The notes: generated by a model from the letters alone, not told the origin. A stretch of DNA of 64,000 nucleotides from Leucocoprinus leucothites (GCA_013368445.1 JAACJO010000028.1:186001-250000), one strand, 5' to 3'; counted from the stretch's first letter, positions 1 through 10,852 are shown. Numbers and translations are program-made.

Positions 1-1506
1 CTCAACAACCTCATATCCTTCCTTAAGTGGTTGGATACTATCGAACACCCAGAAGAAATCCCGGTCGACGACGCACAGGGCATGGTCACTTGTCTGGCCA
101 AGGCCTCGTATGCATTCGCTAAGGAGCTGCGCATGAGCGGCACCCTCATCACCTCGAATTCTCTCAACGCCAACGGCTGGGAGACATTCGTGGATTTCTT
201 GGGGGGCTTCGGTCAGAGATTCTCGGCTGGGACCTCCCCTAAAGCGACGCGCGTCGCCCACGAGGCGACCCATGGATCCGCTGAGTCAGCGGGTCCACGT
301 GACATCGACATGGGCTCTCCCAAGGCGCCCATTCTACTGCCCCCGGATCGTCGGCCCGCCCCGGCCCGTCCCCCCTTACTGCCCAAGCCGGCACCTGCAA
401 AGGCCCGCGCTAGTGGCAAAGCGCCCACTCTAGCGCCCCCCGCTCCTAAGCGAGCGCCCATCCCACCCTCGGCAACTAAGAAGTCGTTCGCCGAGGTTGC
501 ACGCACCCCAGCCTCTGCGGCAGTGCTTATCAAGCTCGCCCAGTCCCACCCCACCCTCGAGCCCGATCGCGTCGCTGCGATGCATCAGGCCGCCCTCGCT
601 GATGTGCCTTCTGCAAAGAAGCCGCGCATGACCACGTCAGGCCCCACCCGGCGTCAACTCTTCCTTGATTTCACTGGCGAAGCCGGTGACATCACCTAGC
701 TCCACCACAAGGCCATGCGCCTTCTCAACGACTCCCTCACCTGCGCAAAGAGCTCTCTTCGTGTTGAGAACATCGCCAAAGCGTACGACACCATTTTGTT
801 GTACACTAGCTCCGTCGCCACTGATGCCGAGGCATTGGTGATCGAGTCCGCCCTCCCTTCCGCCTTCACCGCCCCATTCGAGTTGAAGACGAAACGCCCC
901 ATGTCCAGATCTTACCTCAAGATCTTGGATGTTCCTTACTACACGAGTGGTGTGCGTACCACTCCCCAACACGTCATCGACCGTATGCGGGTGTCCCCCT
1001 TCAAGGAGACATTCGCAAACGTCTCCTCCGTGCGCGTCATGCGCAATTCCGCCAAGGCCGACACCGCTACCATTTGGGTCGACCTCTGGGATTCTCAGTC
1101 CGGCGCTAACGCCAAGCGCCTGGTCGGCAAGTACCTCAACTTCGACGGCGTGCAGTCCATGATCAGGGCCGCGCGTGCTCACCCCGGGACCCCCCAGTGT
1201 CAACGATGCTGGCGTTGGGGCCACACTACCACCACCTGTCGCAATCATGCGCTCAGGTGTTCACAATGCGGTGGGCCACATCGGTCCGAGAATCACCGCA
1301 CCACCTCCTCCTGCTGTAAGGGGTCACCGAAGGCCAACCCCCCCATCCAGCCCACACCCGCCGGGGATCCCTGTCCCCACATCAAGTGCGTCAACTGCGG
1401 CAAGGAACATGCTGCAACTGACCGCAAGTGCGCGTTCTGGCGCCACCGATTTGATCGGGATTGGCTGCAAAGTCATTCTGGTCCTGCCGGTCGGTCCCGG
1501 GCCTAG
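1..1506 (+). pseudogene. A1 ORF1, gag-like nucleic-acid-binding protein, one nonsense codon
   Basis: One reading frame covers the whole interval and is broken only by TAG at 697-699. Sibling copies have TAC (Tyr) there, so this is a C-to-G change and not the usual CpG decay. Upstream lies the type II central module (LKWLDTIEH, then a Pro/Ala-rich linker). Downstream lies an RRM-like region (SYLKILDVPYY ... VWVDLWDSQSG) and three Cys/His knuckles starting at CQRCWRWGH, then CSQCGGPH and CVNCGKEH. The stop codon is 1504-1506. By analogy with LINE ORF1 proteins it would coat the element RNA. The gag-like role is inferred from the knuckles and from homology with the ORF1 of family C. Confidence 0.85.
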
Positions 1507-1756
1507 GGGGAGCTCCCTAGTGTCAACGCATTGTCCCCCGCCCATCGTCAGTCGCCGGGTGGGCTCTCACCTACCACAAGGCCTGCCATCTGATGCAGTG
1601 ATAACGGTTTATGTTTCATCTCTTTGTATTTTACATGCCCAGCCCCCTTCTGTTGTCGATTCGAGTATTGTTTCGGACAGGACTTATTATCTATTCCTGG
1701 TTGTTTACTTGTGCGTAGTCGGTAGCGGTATCGGTTCCATGTAGTAGATAGTCGGG

Positions 1757-1804
1757 CGCGGACTGCTATCGCGCACCGCGTTATAAATGACCCCTTTGGG
1801 GTCA
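1757..1804 (+). other. Double 3'-terminal hairpin of family A (best example)
   Basis: First hairpin 1757-1780: outer stem CGCGG/CCGCG, 2-nt AC bulge, inner stem TGC/GCA, 6-nt loop. Second hairpin 1788-1804: TGACCCC paired with GGGGTCA across a TTT loop. The poly(A) starts 8 nt later. The first hairpin recurs at the 3' ends of families B and C with a compensatory pair change, so it is a candidate recognition signal for the LINE reverse transcriptase. The second is found only in family A. Confidence 0.75.
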
Positions 1805-1835
1805 CCTGATTTAAAAAAAAAAAAAAAAAAAAAAA

Positions 1836-2828
1836 GATGGTAGAATCTACGTTCCCGATACTAATGATCTTCGTTTGCGCATTTTGCAGTACTATCACAA
1901 CCATGCACTCGCTGGCCATTTCAGTCAAAACAAAACTCTAGAACTTGTTCGCCGTGAGTATACGTGGCCAAATATCCGCGACTTTGTCAAGGATTACTGC
2001 AAAGGTTGTGTTACCTGTTCAAGATTGAAAGCTCGATGCCATCGTCCCTATGGAACTCTCAAGCAACTTCCCATACCATCGCGACCTTGGGATTCAATTT
2101 CTATGGATTTCATCGAAAAACTTCCAAAGTCCTCAGGGTTTGACTCAATTCTGGTCATTGTGGATAGGCTAACCAAACAAGCGATTTTCATTCCAACTCA
2201 TGATACCATTACTTCCACAGAACTCACTAAACTCTTTGTCATTCATGTCTTCTCCAAACATGGTATCCCTGCTAATGTTACCTCTGATCGTAGTTCGGAA
2301 TTTGTTTTGCACTTTTTCCGATCGCTAGGAGAAGCTTTGGACATGAAGTTACACTTCACGTCGGGTTATCATCCTGAAGGTGACGGTCAGACTGAATGAA
2401 CTAACCAAACTCTTGAACAGTACTTGTGCATTTATTGCAACTACCAACAGAGTAATTGGTCCGACCTATTACCTATAGCTGAGTTCGCTTTCAATAATTC
2501 TCCTTCCGCTACCACTGGTATCTCTCTGTTCTTTGCTAATAAAGGTTACCACCCTAATATCACAGTTCACCCTGAGAGGGATCTCGCATCAGCTCGTGCT
2601 CGCGACTTCGCTGTGGATTTAGACGAAGTTGATTGCATCGTTGATTCAAAGATCGATCGATGTCGACGCGCTTGTAAACTCCTTTACAAAGTAGTATGGC
2701 TTGGTTATGAAGATACGGATGAAGCAGAGTCGTGGTTACCTACGACAGAGCTCGAACATGCCATAGACCTAGTTTCCGACTTCCACTGCATGTACCCCGA
2801 TAAACCTGGACCTCTCTCTTCACTTTAA
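1836..2828 (+). pseudogene. Gypsy pol 3' end: integrase and chromodomain, damaged
   Basis: The frame is open from the A1 junction (DGRIYVPDTND). A zinc-binding HHCC motif follows (HNH...GH, then CKGCVTC), then the integrase core with its catalytic Asp (SMDFI), second Asp (TSDRSSEF) and Glu (DGQTE). TGA at 2397-2399 follows that Glu where relatives usually have Arg. The frame continues from 2400 (TNQTLEQYL ... FAFNNSPSATTG), but the integrase C-terminal domain is missing: the sequence jumps from DLDEV to a chromodomain-like end (VVWLGYEDTD ... LVSDFHCMYPDKPGPL). It would have inserted the element's cDNA into chromatin. The nonsense codon and the internal deletion make this copy inactive. Confidence 0.88.
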
Positions 2829-3122
2829 AACTACTCACTATCATTTTCAATCTTTTACAGACATTCTTTCGCATGTTTCTCACAACATTCCTTTTCATTC
2901 CAAGTCGATATTCCAGTCCTTAACATCTCATTTTCGATTTCCTTTTCTTTCACACCATACTCACTTCATTCCATCAAGATATCATTTATTACAAAACAAG
3001 AAAAACCAAAAGAAAAACATTCGAGTAGTATACAATTATTCTTCATTAAAAGCAGAGATGACAACAGCGATCTTCATAGTCCTTTTCTTTATAGTCCTTG
3101 TCCTTTCTACTCCCTCCTTCCC
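2829..3122. other. Gypsy spacer between convergent pol and Zn2Cys6 gene
   Basis: AT-rich stretch of 294 bp with pyrimidine runs, lying between the end of the chromodomain frame and the end of the opposing gene. I see no coding potential or clear regulatory motif. It presumably holds the 3' ends of both convergent transcripts. Confidence 0.5.
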
Positions 3123-3410
3123 TCATTTCCGATACCCACGTCCCGCACCATCCTTTGATCCCTGCGCCATCGCTAGCTTCGCCTCCTCGATCGCCACGAG
3201 CCTCTCAAGTGTCCTTCCATGTGCCTGTAACACCCTCGTGGTCTCCCTCGATGCCGACACCTGCTCATCGAACGTGCTAACCTGCTGTTGCAACATAACC
3301 CGATTCTGAAGTTGCGCCTGCGTATTTTCCCTCGTTGTGATCTCCAGATTGTCCACTGCTGATGATAATCATGCGACTTCTCGCAAAAGTCTTGGGGAAT
3401 GACCGGGAGC
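3123..3410 (-). pseudogene. Gypsy antisense gene, exon 2 (coiled coil), one nonsense codon
   Basis: Second exon of the gene whose first exon is at 30070-30903. The acceptor TTGCAG is at 3411-3416 on the minus strand. Exon 2 is exactly 96 codons in phase 0, which supports the joint. It encodes APGHSPRLLREVA, then TGA (3369-3371) where Arg is expected, then a Gln/Glu-rich helix (VDNLEITTREN ... LQQQVSTFDEQVSA ... TLERLVAIEEAKLAMAQ) likely to form a coiled coil, probably for dimerisation. The TGA is a likely CGA-to-TGA change. The gene is convergent with pol. Confidence 0.65.
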
Positions 3411-4022
3411 CTGCAATAGTTGGGGCGGAAGGGGCTGAGGAGACTTCATCATGATTTTAGTAATGTTTTTTTTTTTTTTTTTTTTTTTTTATAATCAGGT
3501 GACCCCGGAGGGGTCATTTATAACGCGGTGCGCGATAGCAGTCCGCGCCCGACTATCTACTACATGGAACCGATACCGCTACCGACTACGCAAGAGTATA
3601 CAATCGGGAATATATATAAGTCCTGTCCGAAACAATACGCGAGACGACAGCAGAAGGGGGCTAGGTATGTAACAAATACAAAGAAGAGAAACATATACCG
3701 ATATCACTGCATCTGATGGCAGGCCTTGTGGTTGGTGAAAGCCCATCCGGCGACCGGCAATGGATAGGGGACGATGCGTTGGCACTAGGGAGCTCCCCCT
3801 AGGCCCGGGGCCGACCTTTTTTTTTTTTTTTTTTTTTTTTTTCAATGAATTTATATAGCGGTGCTCGATCGCAGTCCGCTTTCAACTAAATAATACAAAC
3901 TGACGGTACACTACAGCGAGCTGGGGTACACGAAGCGGTCGAAGACCGCTTGAGACAAAGACTATACACGATTAGTCCAGTAAAATAGAGAAGACTCGAG
4001 AGAGAGACTATAAAACGGGGTG

Positions 4023-7000
4023 TTATACACAGAGATCGGACTCAAAGGAAAAGAGAAGAGAGGAAATGAAAGAATATAGTTCACCTTCATTTGGTTCGGC
4101 GGGCACTGGGGCTTGAAGCGGCAGTGGACGCGTGTCGTGATTGGTGAAAGCAAAAGCGGCCGGATTCTTTTTCAAGAATTCGACGAAGAACTCGTATTGA
4201 GGAAAAGCGCATTGCACCCATTGAGTGCGGATGGGGTAAAGAGGGCAGTAGTTCAGGATGTGATGTCGTGTTTCCAGGCGATGGCCACAACGACAGGATA
4301 TTTGTTCGAGGGGGAAGAACCTCTCCCGATAGGCTCTGATCAGAGCGTGATTGAGTATAGCCCGAGTCATACGAGCGCAAAGTTGTGGTGACTCATTGGC
4401 TAAGGGAAGCCACGTGCCTCCCTTGACATAGGTAGGAATGATGAATTTACGATTTTTCTTGGAGAGAAGGAAACCGTTGCCGCGGTACTTCTTCTTCCAA
4501 AATGTAGTCTCCCAGGATTTCTGGCAGTCGTTAGTGGCTTTGCGTCGAAGGAAGTCAAGGGTGGCACCCGTATGAGAAGGGGTGTGTATACGTGTGGAGG
4601 TGACGTCATTGTGGACTCTAAGGTGGGGTTTCCATCGCCATTTGGAAGGAACGTCCCAGAAGTCGATGGAGCGGGATGGTTTAGCTGAGAGCCAATCGGA
4701 TAGAAGTCGACAAACTTGAATTGATTGCGACTGGCTCGAATGAATGGATGGGTCGACTGCCAGCTTGGCTGCTGGAAGACAGTCGGTGATGAGGATGATG
4801 TGGTCGCATTGAAGGGAGATAGCCTTAGCGATGCCTATGCGAATGGAGTAGAGTTCAGCGTCTGTGGACGAAGCCCGACCGCTTGCTTGTTTTGCATGGG
4901 ACACTTGTCGTCCGCCGCGATATAAATGTGCCGCCGAAACCGCCTGAAGGGAACCTACAAGTGGAACGGAAGCGTCAGTGATAACAGAAATACAATTACG
5001 GTCTAGAGAAGAGGAATTAAATACTGAATCGAGAGACGATACATGTTTGTACATCTCGTGCTTGTCCGAACGATTGCAAGGATGGAAATGAATGGAGTCA
5101 GGATGGATGTCCATGAGGCGAGAACCAGGTTTGGAAACAGGATTAAAAGGAGAAAAGGAATCAGAAAGATGAGAAAGAGAATTATCTACATCAATAATAG
5201 GGCCTTTTACTTTAGCTTTTTTGGCCGGAGTAAGAAGTTGAAGCGATTGGGGATGAGGGATAGAATCAAGAGAAAAACGGTTAGACAAAAGTGATCATAA
5301 CGCGTGATTAAAAGGTAAAGTGGATACTCGATACAATGAACGAATGGCTAATTTACGAAGATGGAGGTGAATAGGAATGAGTCCAGCAATACTTTCAGTA
5401 CCACCGGATGGAGACGTTCGAAAAGCGCCAGTAATCCATATAGCAGCGCGCCTTTGCATTGATGAGAGGGATTTGAGAAGCGCCTTATTCCGAGCGCCTT
5501 CAAAATACCATAGACGAAAGCCATATGTTGCCACTGGGACAACGCATGACCTATATAAAAGCCGCTTTTGAAGGGGAAGGAGACCACGATTGGAATTACC
5601 TAGCATATCCATAGCTTTCACAGTGGATAATGCCTTGGTGGAATAGTATTGAACGTGTTCTTGAAATGATAGTCGGCGGTCGAAGTAAAATCCTAGGTAT
5701 CGCCAAAAACGCTTGGGATGAAGGATAGGACCACCGACTTCAGACAAGTCTAATGGAGGGTTTGTGTCGTTATGGCGTCGGGAAAAATGAAAAACTTCAG
5801 ACTTGTCATGTTCAACGACAAGTCCGAGGTCAGTGCAAATGGAGTTTATGATGGAGTAAGCTGCTTTGAGAGAAGAAGTTGTGTCAGTATAATTCTTCGC
5901 TTGGGAGATACAAAGCCCATCATCAACAAATGATAAAAGAGAGGAAGGGATGGATTGTAAACGAGCACGTTGATCGAACATGAACATAAGAGGCGCTAAA
6001 TAAAGCGCCGATAGAATGGGTGAAAGAGCCGATCCTTGCCCTACGCCAACATCCGCGTCATGGGCATCAGATAGAAAGGTGTTCCACATGTATTGAGTCG
6101 ATCGACCTGTAAGATAATGAGAGAAGAATTTTACGAGCTCCGGGGCGAACCCTTGGCGTCGAAGGATGTTAGAAAGAATTTCGTGATTAAGGGAAGGGAA
6201 AAATTGGGCGATGTCAAAAGCGCATACGCTAGTGATCATACCTTTGGCCCATCCGGCTCGGATGATGTGGGTGAGGAAGACACCTGCATCCTCAGTGGAT
6301 CGTTGGATGACTCCACCCATTTGGTTTGGATGGAGTATATCTAAGGAAACCGCTTCGAACTGCATACGGCGTGCGATCATTTTTTCAATTAGTTTCCCTA
6401 AAGTGTTTAGCAAAACGATAGGACGAAACGCTTTCGGGGTATCATAGGCCGGTTTATTTGGCTTAGGGATGATGATAGAGACCGAGTCTTTGAAATGACT
6501 CGGCCAATAAGAGAGACGTACGCACGCATTAGCGATAAGTATGATGTTCTTCAAGCAGTCGTTGTGAGCAACGATAGATTTCAAGTGCCTCCATGATACG
6601 TGATCAGGTCCGGGCGCTGAGGAGTTAGCGCACGATTGTAGGGATTCAGAGAGTTCGAGGGCAGAGAAATTTGCCCAAGATCGAGAGGGTATGGTTTTCA
6701 TTTCGTTTAGAATATGAGGGCTTACCGGTCGTCCTGACGCAGAATTGTATGACGAGTGGAGTGCATCCCACAAGTCCGGAAGGTCGTTGCAAGGGCGTCC
6801 TTGATATCGAATGCCCTCAATGGCAGGGAGTTTTCGTTGTTTGACCCACTCCATAAGGTCCCAGGGTCGTTTGTTGGTGGATGCGATTTCGTGAATACGT
6901 TCGTCGAAGAAGGAGCGCTTGGCGACACGTGTAGCCTTCCTAAATGCTCGCCAATCCTTTCAGTCTTTGGATTTTCGATAAGCAAGTAAAGTCTCAGAAC

Positions 7001-7976
7001 AGTGAGGAGTCCACCATTCTTTCGACTGGTTAGTAATCCATACAATTTTAGAGTTCGAATTCCAAGAATCTGAAAGAATACTAGATATCGAATGGGAAAT
7101 GTTGTCCAAGCATAAACTGGTATGGATATTTGAACAGTCCAACACCGCAAGATGCTCTGAGACCTGAGAAATGAAGGCGGACTCTTCATCGCTATCTTTT
7201 GGTAGTACGCGCTTTTTGTAATTAATATAATCGGGGCGAATAGGAAGATCCATAAGCAAAGGTGCGTGATCCGAGGGTAGTCTCGAATTTGCATCAATGA
7301 TATGTGAAGTGGAAGAGTTAGCACAAAAGATGAGATCAATGACCGTATTATCATAATTTTCAACAGACGAGAAGTGAGTTGGAGAAAACAGGGTTGGTTC
7401 AGACCTAGAAAGATTAAAACAATCCACTAACTCCGTTAGAGTTATGGCAGACTGAGGGACATGGGAAGCTAAAGGATCCCATTCTGGAGAACGACAATTG
7501 AAGTCGCCTCCCATGTATATTATGTTAGGAATATCAATGAAATTTGTAGACAAGAAATTAATCGCCGAAGATGACGAATCAGAGTATACGTTGAGGAGAT
7601 GAATATAGTTACCTTTGTTGAATAAACCCAGGATTTGAATGTCTCGATGATTTACCCACTCTTGTCGAAGAATAGGTCTCATGCGAGATAGTTGTCTGTG
7701 AACATAAGTTAAAGTACGCGGACGAGAATCGTTAGGTTTAGTAGGGCGAGCCATACATAGCCATTCTGGGTGAATAGGAGCACCAATGACATCATCCCCT
7801 TCAGGGTTAGTCGTAGAAGGTGCTTTACGGATATGATTCCAAGGAGGTTCCTGTAGGAAAATAATGTCAAAGTCCAGCTTCCTGGACTCGAGGATAGTAT
7901 CGACTAGGGCATATGAACGTCCCACATTCTGCGAATAGATACGAACAGACGAAATGAGGTTGTTCTTACCAGACAT
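4023..7976 (-). pseudogene. C1 ORF2, endonuclease/RT/RNase H, two nonsense codons
   Basis: Spans 3,954 bp (1317 codons plus stop), the same length as in C2 and C3, with no frameshift. Endonuclease motifs are intact: SQNVG, FLQEPPW, GGDFNCRSPEWD, SDHAPLL. RT motifs include FDIAQFFPSLNH, GQGSALSP and FVDD. RNase H acidic sites are TDAS, DAELYSI and TDC, followed by the C-terminal CRCGH...ETRHHIL...C motif. TGA at 6960-6962 lies between the endonuclease and RT domains; C3 and C5 have CGA there. TGA at 5295-5297 lies just before RNase H, where C2 has CGT. Confidence 0.9.
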
Positions 7977-7978
7977 AT

Positions 7979-10756
7979 TTAAACTGCAACTCCGCCACCG
8001 GAGCGATTGGAATTAGCGCGTACAGCACGTGCAGTGCGTGATTCGGCTGCCTTGTTAGAGTGCCAAGTCCGGTCGAACCTGTTTCTCCAAAATGGACATT
8101 TGTTGTCATTAGCGTGATGATCGCCTTTACAGTTAAGGCACTTGAAATTCTCAAGATGAGGACACGGGATACCATCAGGGGTGGCGTCACAAGGGGGAGA
8201 GGATTTAGGGTTGGCCTTACAACACCAGGCCATGGATCGGTGATTCTCAATGCGATGAGGGCCACCACATATTTGACAACGTGCGCCAAGGGCGCGACAC
8301 GCATGAGTGGGATGACCCCACCGCCAACAGTTCCTACACTGTGCTACGCCTGGATGCATGCTAGTTGCACGAATAGTGCCGATGTGTCGACCAAAGTTAA
8401 TAGTACGGTTGACCAACGTCTTGGCCTTAGTACCATTTTGGGAGTCCCAAATGTCAAACCACACAACAGCTGTGTCTGACTTAGGGGATGCTTTCATGAC
8501 GCGAGGGCGGGCAGCGAGTATAACATTTTCAAATAATGACGATTGGCCGAGGGCTTGTTCGACAAAAGCGGGGGATAGAGGGTTGGATGAGTTAGCTACC
8601 CAATAAGGGACGCCAACAATTTTTAGGAATGATTTGGATTGAGGAAGACGGGGTTCGACTGGAATAGCGTCTCCTAATTGCCAGGCTTTTTTCAGCCAAG
8701 ACTTGATGGTATTGAGGTCAACGGAAGTGGCAACACCCGAAGTGGCGATGGAAATTCCATTATACGATTCGCGGACTGATTCAACGCGAAGTTTAGATTG
8801 AGCGGCAATGAGTCCGCGATTGCAAAATTCAGACGCTTTATTGAAGTCTTTTATGCGGTCGGCAATAATACTGCCTTCGAAGGGAATAAGGACTTGTCGA
8901 CGCGTGGGACCGTGAGTGGTCATTTTTGGTTTAGCGCGTACAGCGCTTGTGGACGATGTCGGTTCAGGCGCTTGAGATTGGGCGCTACCAAAACCGGCCT
9001 TGTACATGGCAAGGACTTTGTCATAGGAAAGATCAGGGAAGGCGAGTATCATCTCTCGCATCTTAACCCCGTCGATGTTGGACGATGTGGAAGTAGATGA
9101 AGTAGGCTGGACACCCCGTCGGGCGGCATCAGCGAACGACGTCTTCTTATTGAAATGTTCCGTAAGGGGTTTGATGGATGCCTTACGGTTAGGTTGGGGA
9201 ATGGGAGGTGGCATATCAGAAGCGTTACTGATGTTAGGTTTGGGCGGCTGAGCCTGGCCATCAGAAGAAGAACGCCCAATTGAACGCTCAAAGTTTCCAT
9301 TCCCGTTCCTAGGAGTCACGTGATGGGAAGGAGGGGGAGGAGCCCGGGATACTCGGATGGAACCGACAGCAGGTTTAGAAGACGTGACGTCATTCTTTGC
9401 CTTTAGAGGGTTTAACACAGACGAGACGTCATGTGTTTTACCAGAAGACGAGACGTCATTCTGGGGGATAGGAAGGATGCCCTCAGCGGGAGGGGCTTGA
9501 TCAATGTTCATCGCGTTGTGATCGATACGATCTGTTGGATTAGATTGCCCGACGACAATGCCGGGAGGAAATCGCGGGGTAGGGATGGTGTGATCAGAAG
9601 ATTTACGTACTTTCTTTCCCTTGCCCTTACCCTGAGGAGGGGGGGAAGAGTCAGTCATGGGTACGTCTGGGGGGGGGCTAAGATATTGTCTTAGCGCTTC
9701 GATGATAGTGAGACCGCTTTCACCATTGATGGGCAAGCGATCCCAGCCTGAATTGAACATAGATGTTAACAAACAATAGATGGGTTCCCCCATTTGGGGA
9801 AACCTATGGTCTTTCCCACCCGGACATACGTCCAGAGCGTTTCTGTGTTTAAAGAAATTCGTAACATAATTAAGCGCCTCAAGCGCTTTGAAAGCAGCTT
9901 CACCGACGATAAGAGTTTCTTCGGTGGCTGTGTTTGATGGATCCTTGAGATCCGGGAGCTGTGGCTGTACAGGTCTAGACTCCTGTGGCTGTGTCATGAC
10001 ATCACCAGTGACATCATGTGTGATGTCAGGTATGACATCATGTGTGACGTCAGGTATGACGTCATTTAGACTCGATGATCCGGCAAAGAAAGTAGCCGGA
10101 GTGCCGGATGGCACAGGTTTTGCTGACTCATCGGATCCGTGGATCGCATGAGGCATCCTTAAGGTGGGTGGGGGTCCAAAGAACCGAGTGGTGGGTTCCC
10201 CCTGTTCGAGTATCCCATCCTCTTGGTCGCTCCACGCGTCCCCGCGAGAGTTCAAATTAAGAGGATCTGGTGTTTTTAACTCACCTATGAATCCCTCTCC
10301 AAATGGACGAAAAGGAATAGGTGATTTGAAGCCATCGTAGGCACCCATTGACGCCGTTCTTGAGATAGCTTTAGGTGTGATGTCCAATCCACGGGCCACA
10401 TAACGAGCGCGAGCTCGCTTAGCACGAGACGACGGAGGGGGAGTTCTGGGAGAAGAAGGCAGGTCTGCTTGTGAGAGCACACCAGGTGCAATAGTGGGCG
10501 AAGAGGGGGTGGAAGATTCAGACAAGTCGGATTCGCTCTCACCACTTTCTTCATTGTCGGAGCCAGCCCTGGATGGGGCAGTGGACTTGACGTCGTCATG
10601 AACAGAGTGTCTTGACGATTTGATAGAGAGCGCAGGTGAATTGGAGCGATCGCGCTTATAGGACGAGACACGTGTTTCAGTGTCGGCAATGTTCATAGGG
10701 TCCGAAGACGGCGGAGGGGTACCCTTAAGGTCTACCCAATGCGATGGTGCAGTCAT
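7979..10756 (-). CDS. C1 ORF1, RRM-like/CCHC RNA-binding protein (925 aa, open)
   Basis: Start chosen at the first ATG after the leader (MTAPSHWVDLKGTPPPSSDP); an in-frame TTG lies 14 codons upstream. The N-terminal half is low-complexity, Ser/Pro/Asp-rich and probably disordered. A repeat of DVIPD/DVTHD units is encoded by a 12-bp tandem array near 9995-10066. Then follow MTTHGPTRRQVLIPF, an RRM-like stretch (SFLKIVGVPYWVA ... VVWFDIWDSQNG), a CX2CX4HX4C knuckle (CRNCWRWGHPTHAC), CQICGGPH and CLNCKGDHH. Expected role: packaging of LINE RNA into RNP. The stop codon is 2 nt before the ORF2 ATG. No nonsense codon, so this is the best-preserved ORF1 of family C here. Confidence 0.85.
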   Translation of the reverse strand: MTAPSHWVDLKGTPPPSSDPMNIADTETRVSSYKRDRSNSPALSIKSSRHSVHDDVKSTAPSRAGSDNEESGESESDLSESSTPSSPTIAPGVLSQADLPSSPRTPPPSSRAKRARARYVARGLDITPKAISRTASMGAYDGFKSPIPFRPFGEGFIGELKTPDPLNLNSRGDAWSDQEDGILEQGEPTTRFFGPPPTLRMPHAIHGSDESAKPVPSGTPATFFAGSSSLNDVIPDVTHDVIPDITHDVTGDVMTQPQESRPVQPQLPDLKDPSNTATEETLIVGEAAFKALEALNYVTNFFKHRNALDVCPGGKDHRFPQMGEPIYCLLTSMFNSGWDRLPINGESGLTIIEALRQYLSPPPDVPMTDSSPPPQGKGKGKKVRKSSDHTIPTPRFPPGIVVGQSNPTDRIDHNAMNIDQAPPAEGILPIPQNDVSSSGKTHDVSSVLNPLKAKNDVTSSKPAVGSIRVSRAPPPPSHHVTPRNGNGNFERSIGRSSSDGQAQPPKPNISNASDMPPPIPQPNRKASIKPLTEHFNKKTSFADAARRGVQPTSSTSTSSNIDGVKMREMILAFPDLSYDKVLAMYKAGFGSAQSQAPEPTSSTSAVRAKPKMTTHGPTRRQVLIPFEGSIIADRIKDFNKASEFCNRGLIAAQSKLRVESVRESYNGISIATSGVATSVDLNTIKSWLKKAWQLGDAIPVEPRLPQSKSFLKIVGVPYWVANSSNPLSPAFVEQALGQSSLFENVILAARPRVMKASPKSDTAVVWFDIWDSQNGTKAKTLVNRTINFGRHIGTIRATSMHPGVAQCRNCWRWGHPTHACRALGARCQICGGPHRIENHRSMAWCCKANPKSSPPCDATPDGIPCPHLENFKCLNCKGDHHANDNKCPFWRNRFDRTWHSNKAAESRTARAVRANSNRSGGGVAV

Positions 10757-10852
10757 ATTGTTGTAATTCGTAGTCAATGTGTATGTAGACACCGTCAAAG
10801 AAATCGATGATGGTGGTTAGAGGGAAAGGAGGATGTCGGCCCGGGGCCGACC

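Larger units (their letters stand above)
1..1835 (+). mobile_element. Half-LINE A1 (ORF1-only family A), 5' part outside window
   Basis: The 3' portion of a family A element. It enters the window inside ORF1, runs through a 3' UTR of about 300 bp and ends in a 23-nt poly(A) (1813-1835). The 3' end has two hairpins: 1757-1780 (5-bp stem CGCGG/CCGCG) and a perfect palindrome at 1788-1804 (TGACCCC-TTT-GGGGTCA). There is no ORF2. It is inserted in the pol gene of the gypsy element that resumes at 1836 in open frame; its target-site duplication lies partly outside the window. Its central ORF1 module is type II (as in A7 and A8), but its terminal palindrome is type I (as in A3 and A5), so this copy looks mosaic. 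Confidence 0.9.
3817..10835 (-). mobile_element. LINE C1, full length, antisense
   Basis: A 7,019-bp family C element with poly(T) at 3817-3842 and 5' terminus CATCCTCC at 10835. It is flanked by the 15-bp duplication GGCCCGGGGCCGACC (3802-3816 and 10838-10852), with two extra bases (TC, 10836-10837) at the 5' junction. The 3' UTR has a perfect stem AAGCGGTC/GACCGCTT (3933-3951) and the shared terminal hairpin. ORF1 is open; ORF2 has two nonsense codons. It sits inside A2. Confidence 0.93.

Noticed and set aside
637..1248. Long open frame antisense to A1 ORF1 (and equivalents in every A and B copy, e.g. 13064-13660 and 33822-34418)
   Set aside because: Shadow of GC-biased third codon positions in ORF1. 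It lies over the RRM-like and linker region, shows no conserved domain, and its frame shifts relative to itself between copies.
3058..3309. Plus-strand frame over the coiled-coil exon
   Set aside because: It overlaps the minus-strand exon whose phase and coiled-coil composition are consistent. The plus-strand product is low-complexity and unsupported.
3817..3842. Poly(T) and poly(A) runs as terminators or simple microsatellites
   Set aside because: Each run sits exactly between a LINE-type 3' UTR and a target-site duplication, so it is a retrotransposon tail.
9995..10066. Regularly spaced short repeats as a CRISPR array
   Set aside because: The 12-bp period is in frame within ORF1, has no spacers, and the context is eukaryotic transposon DNA.
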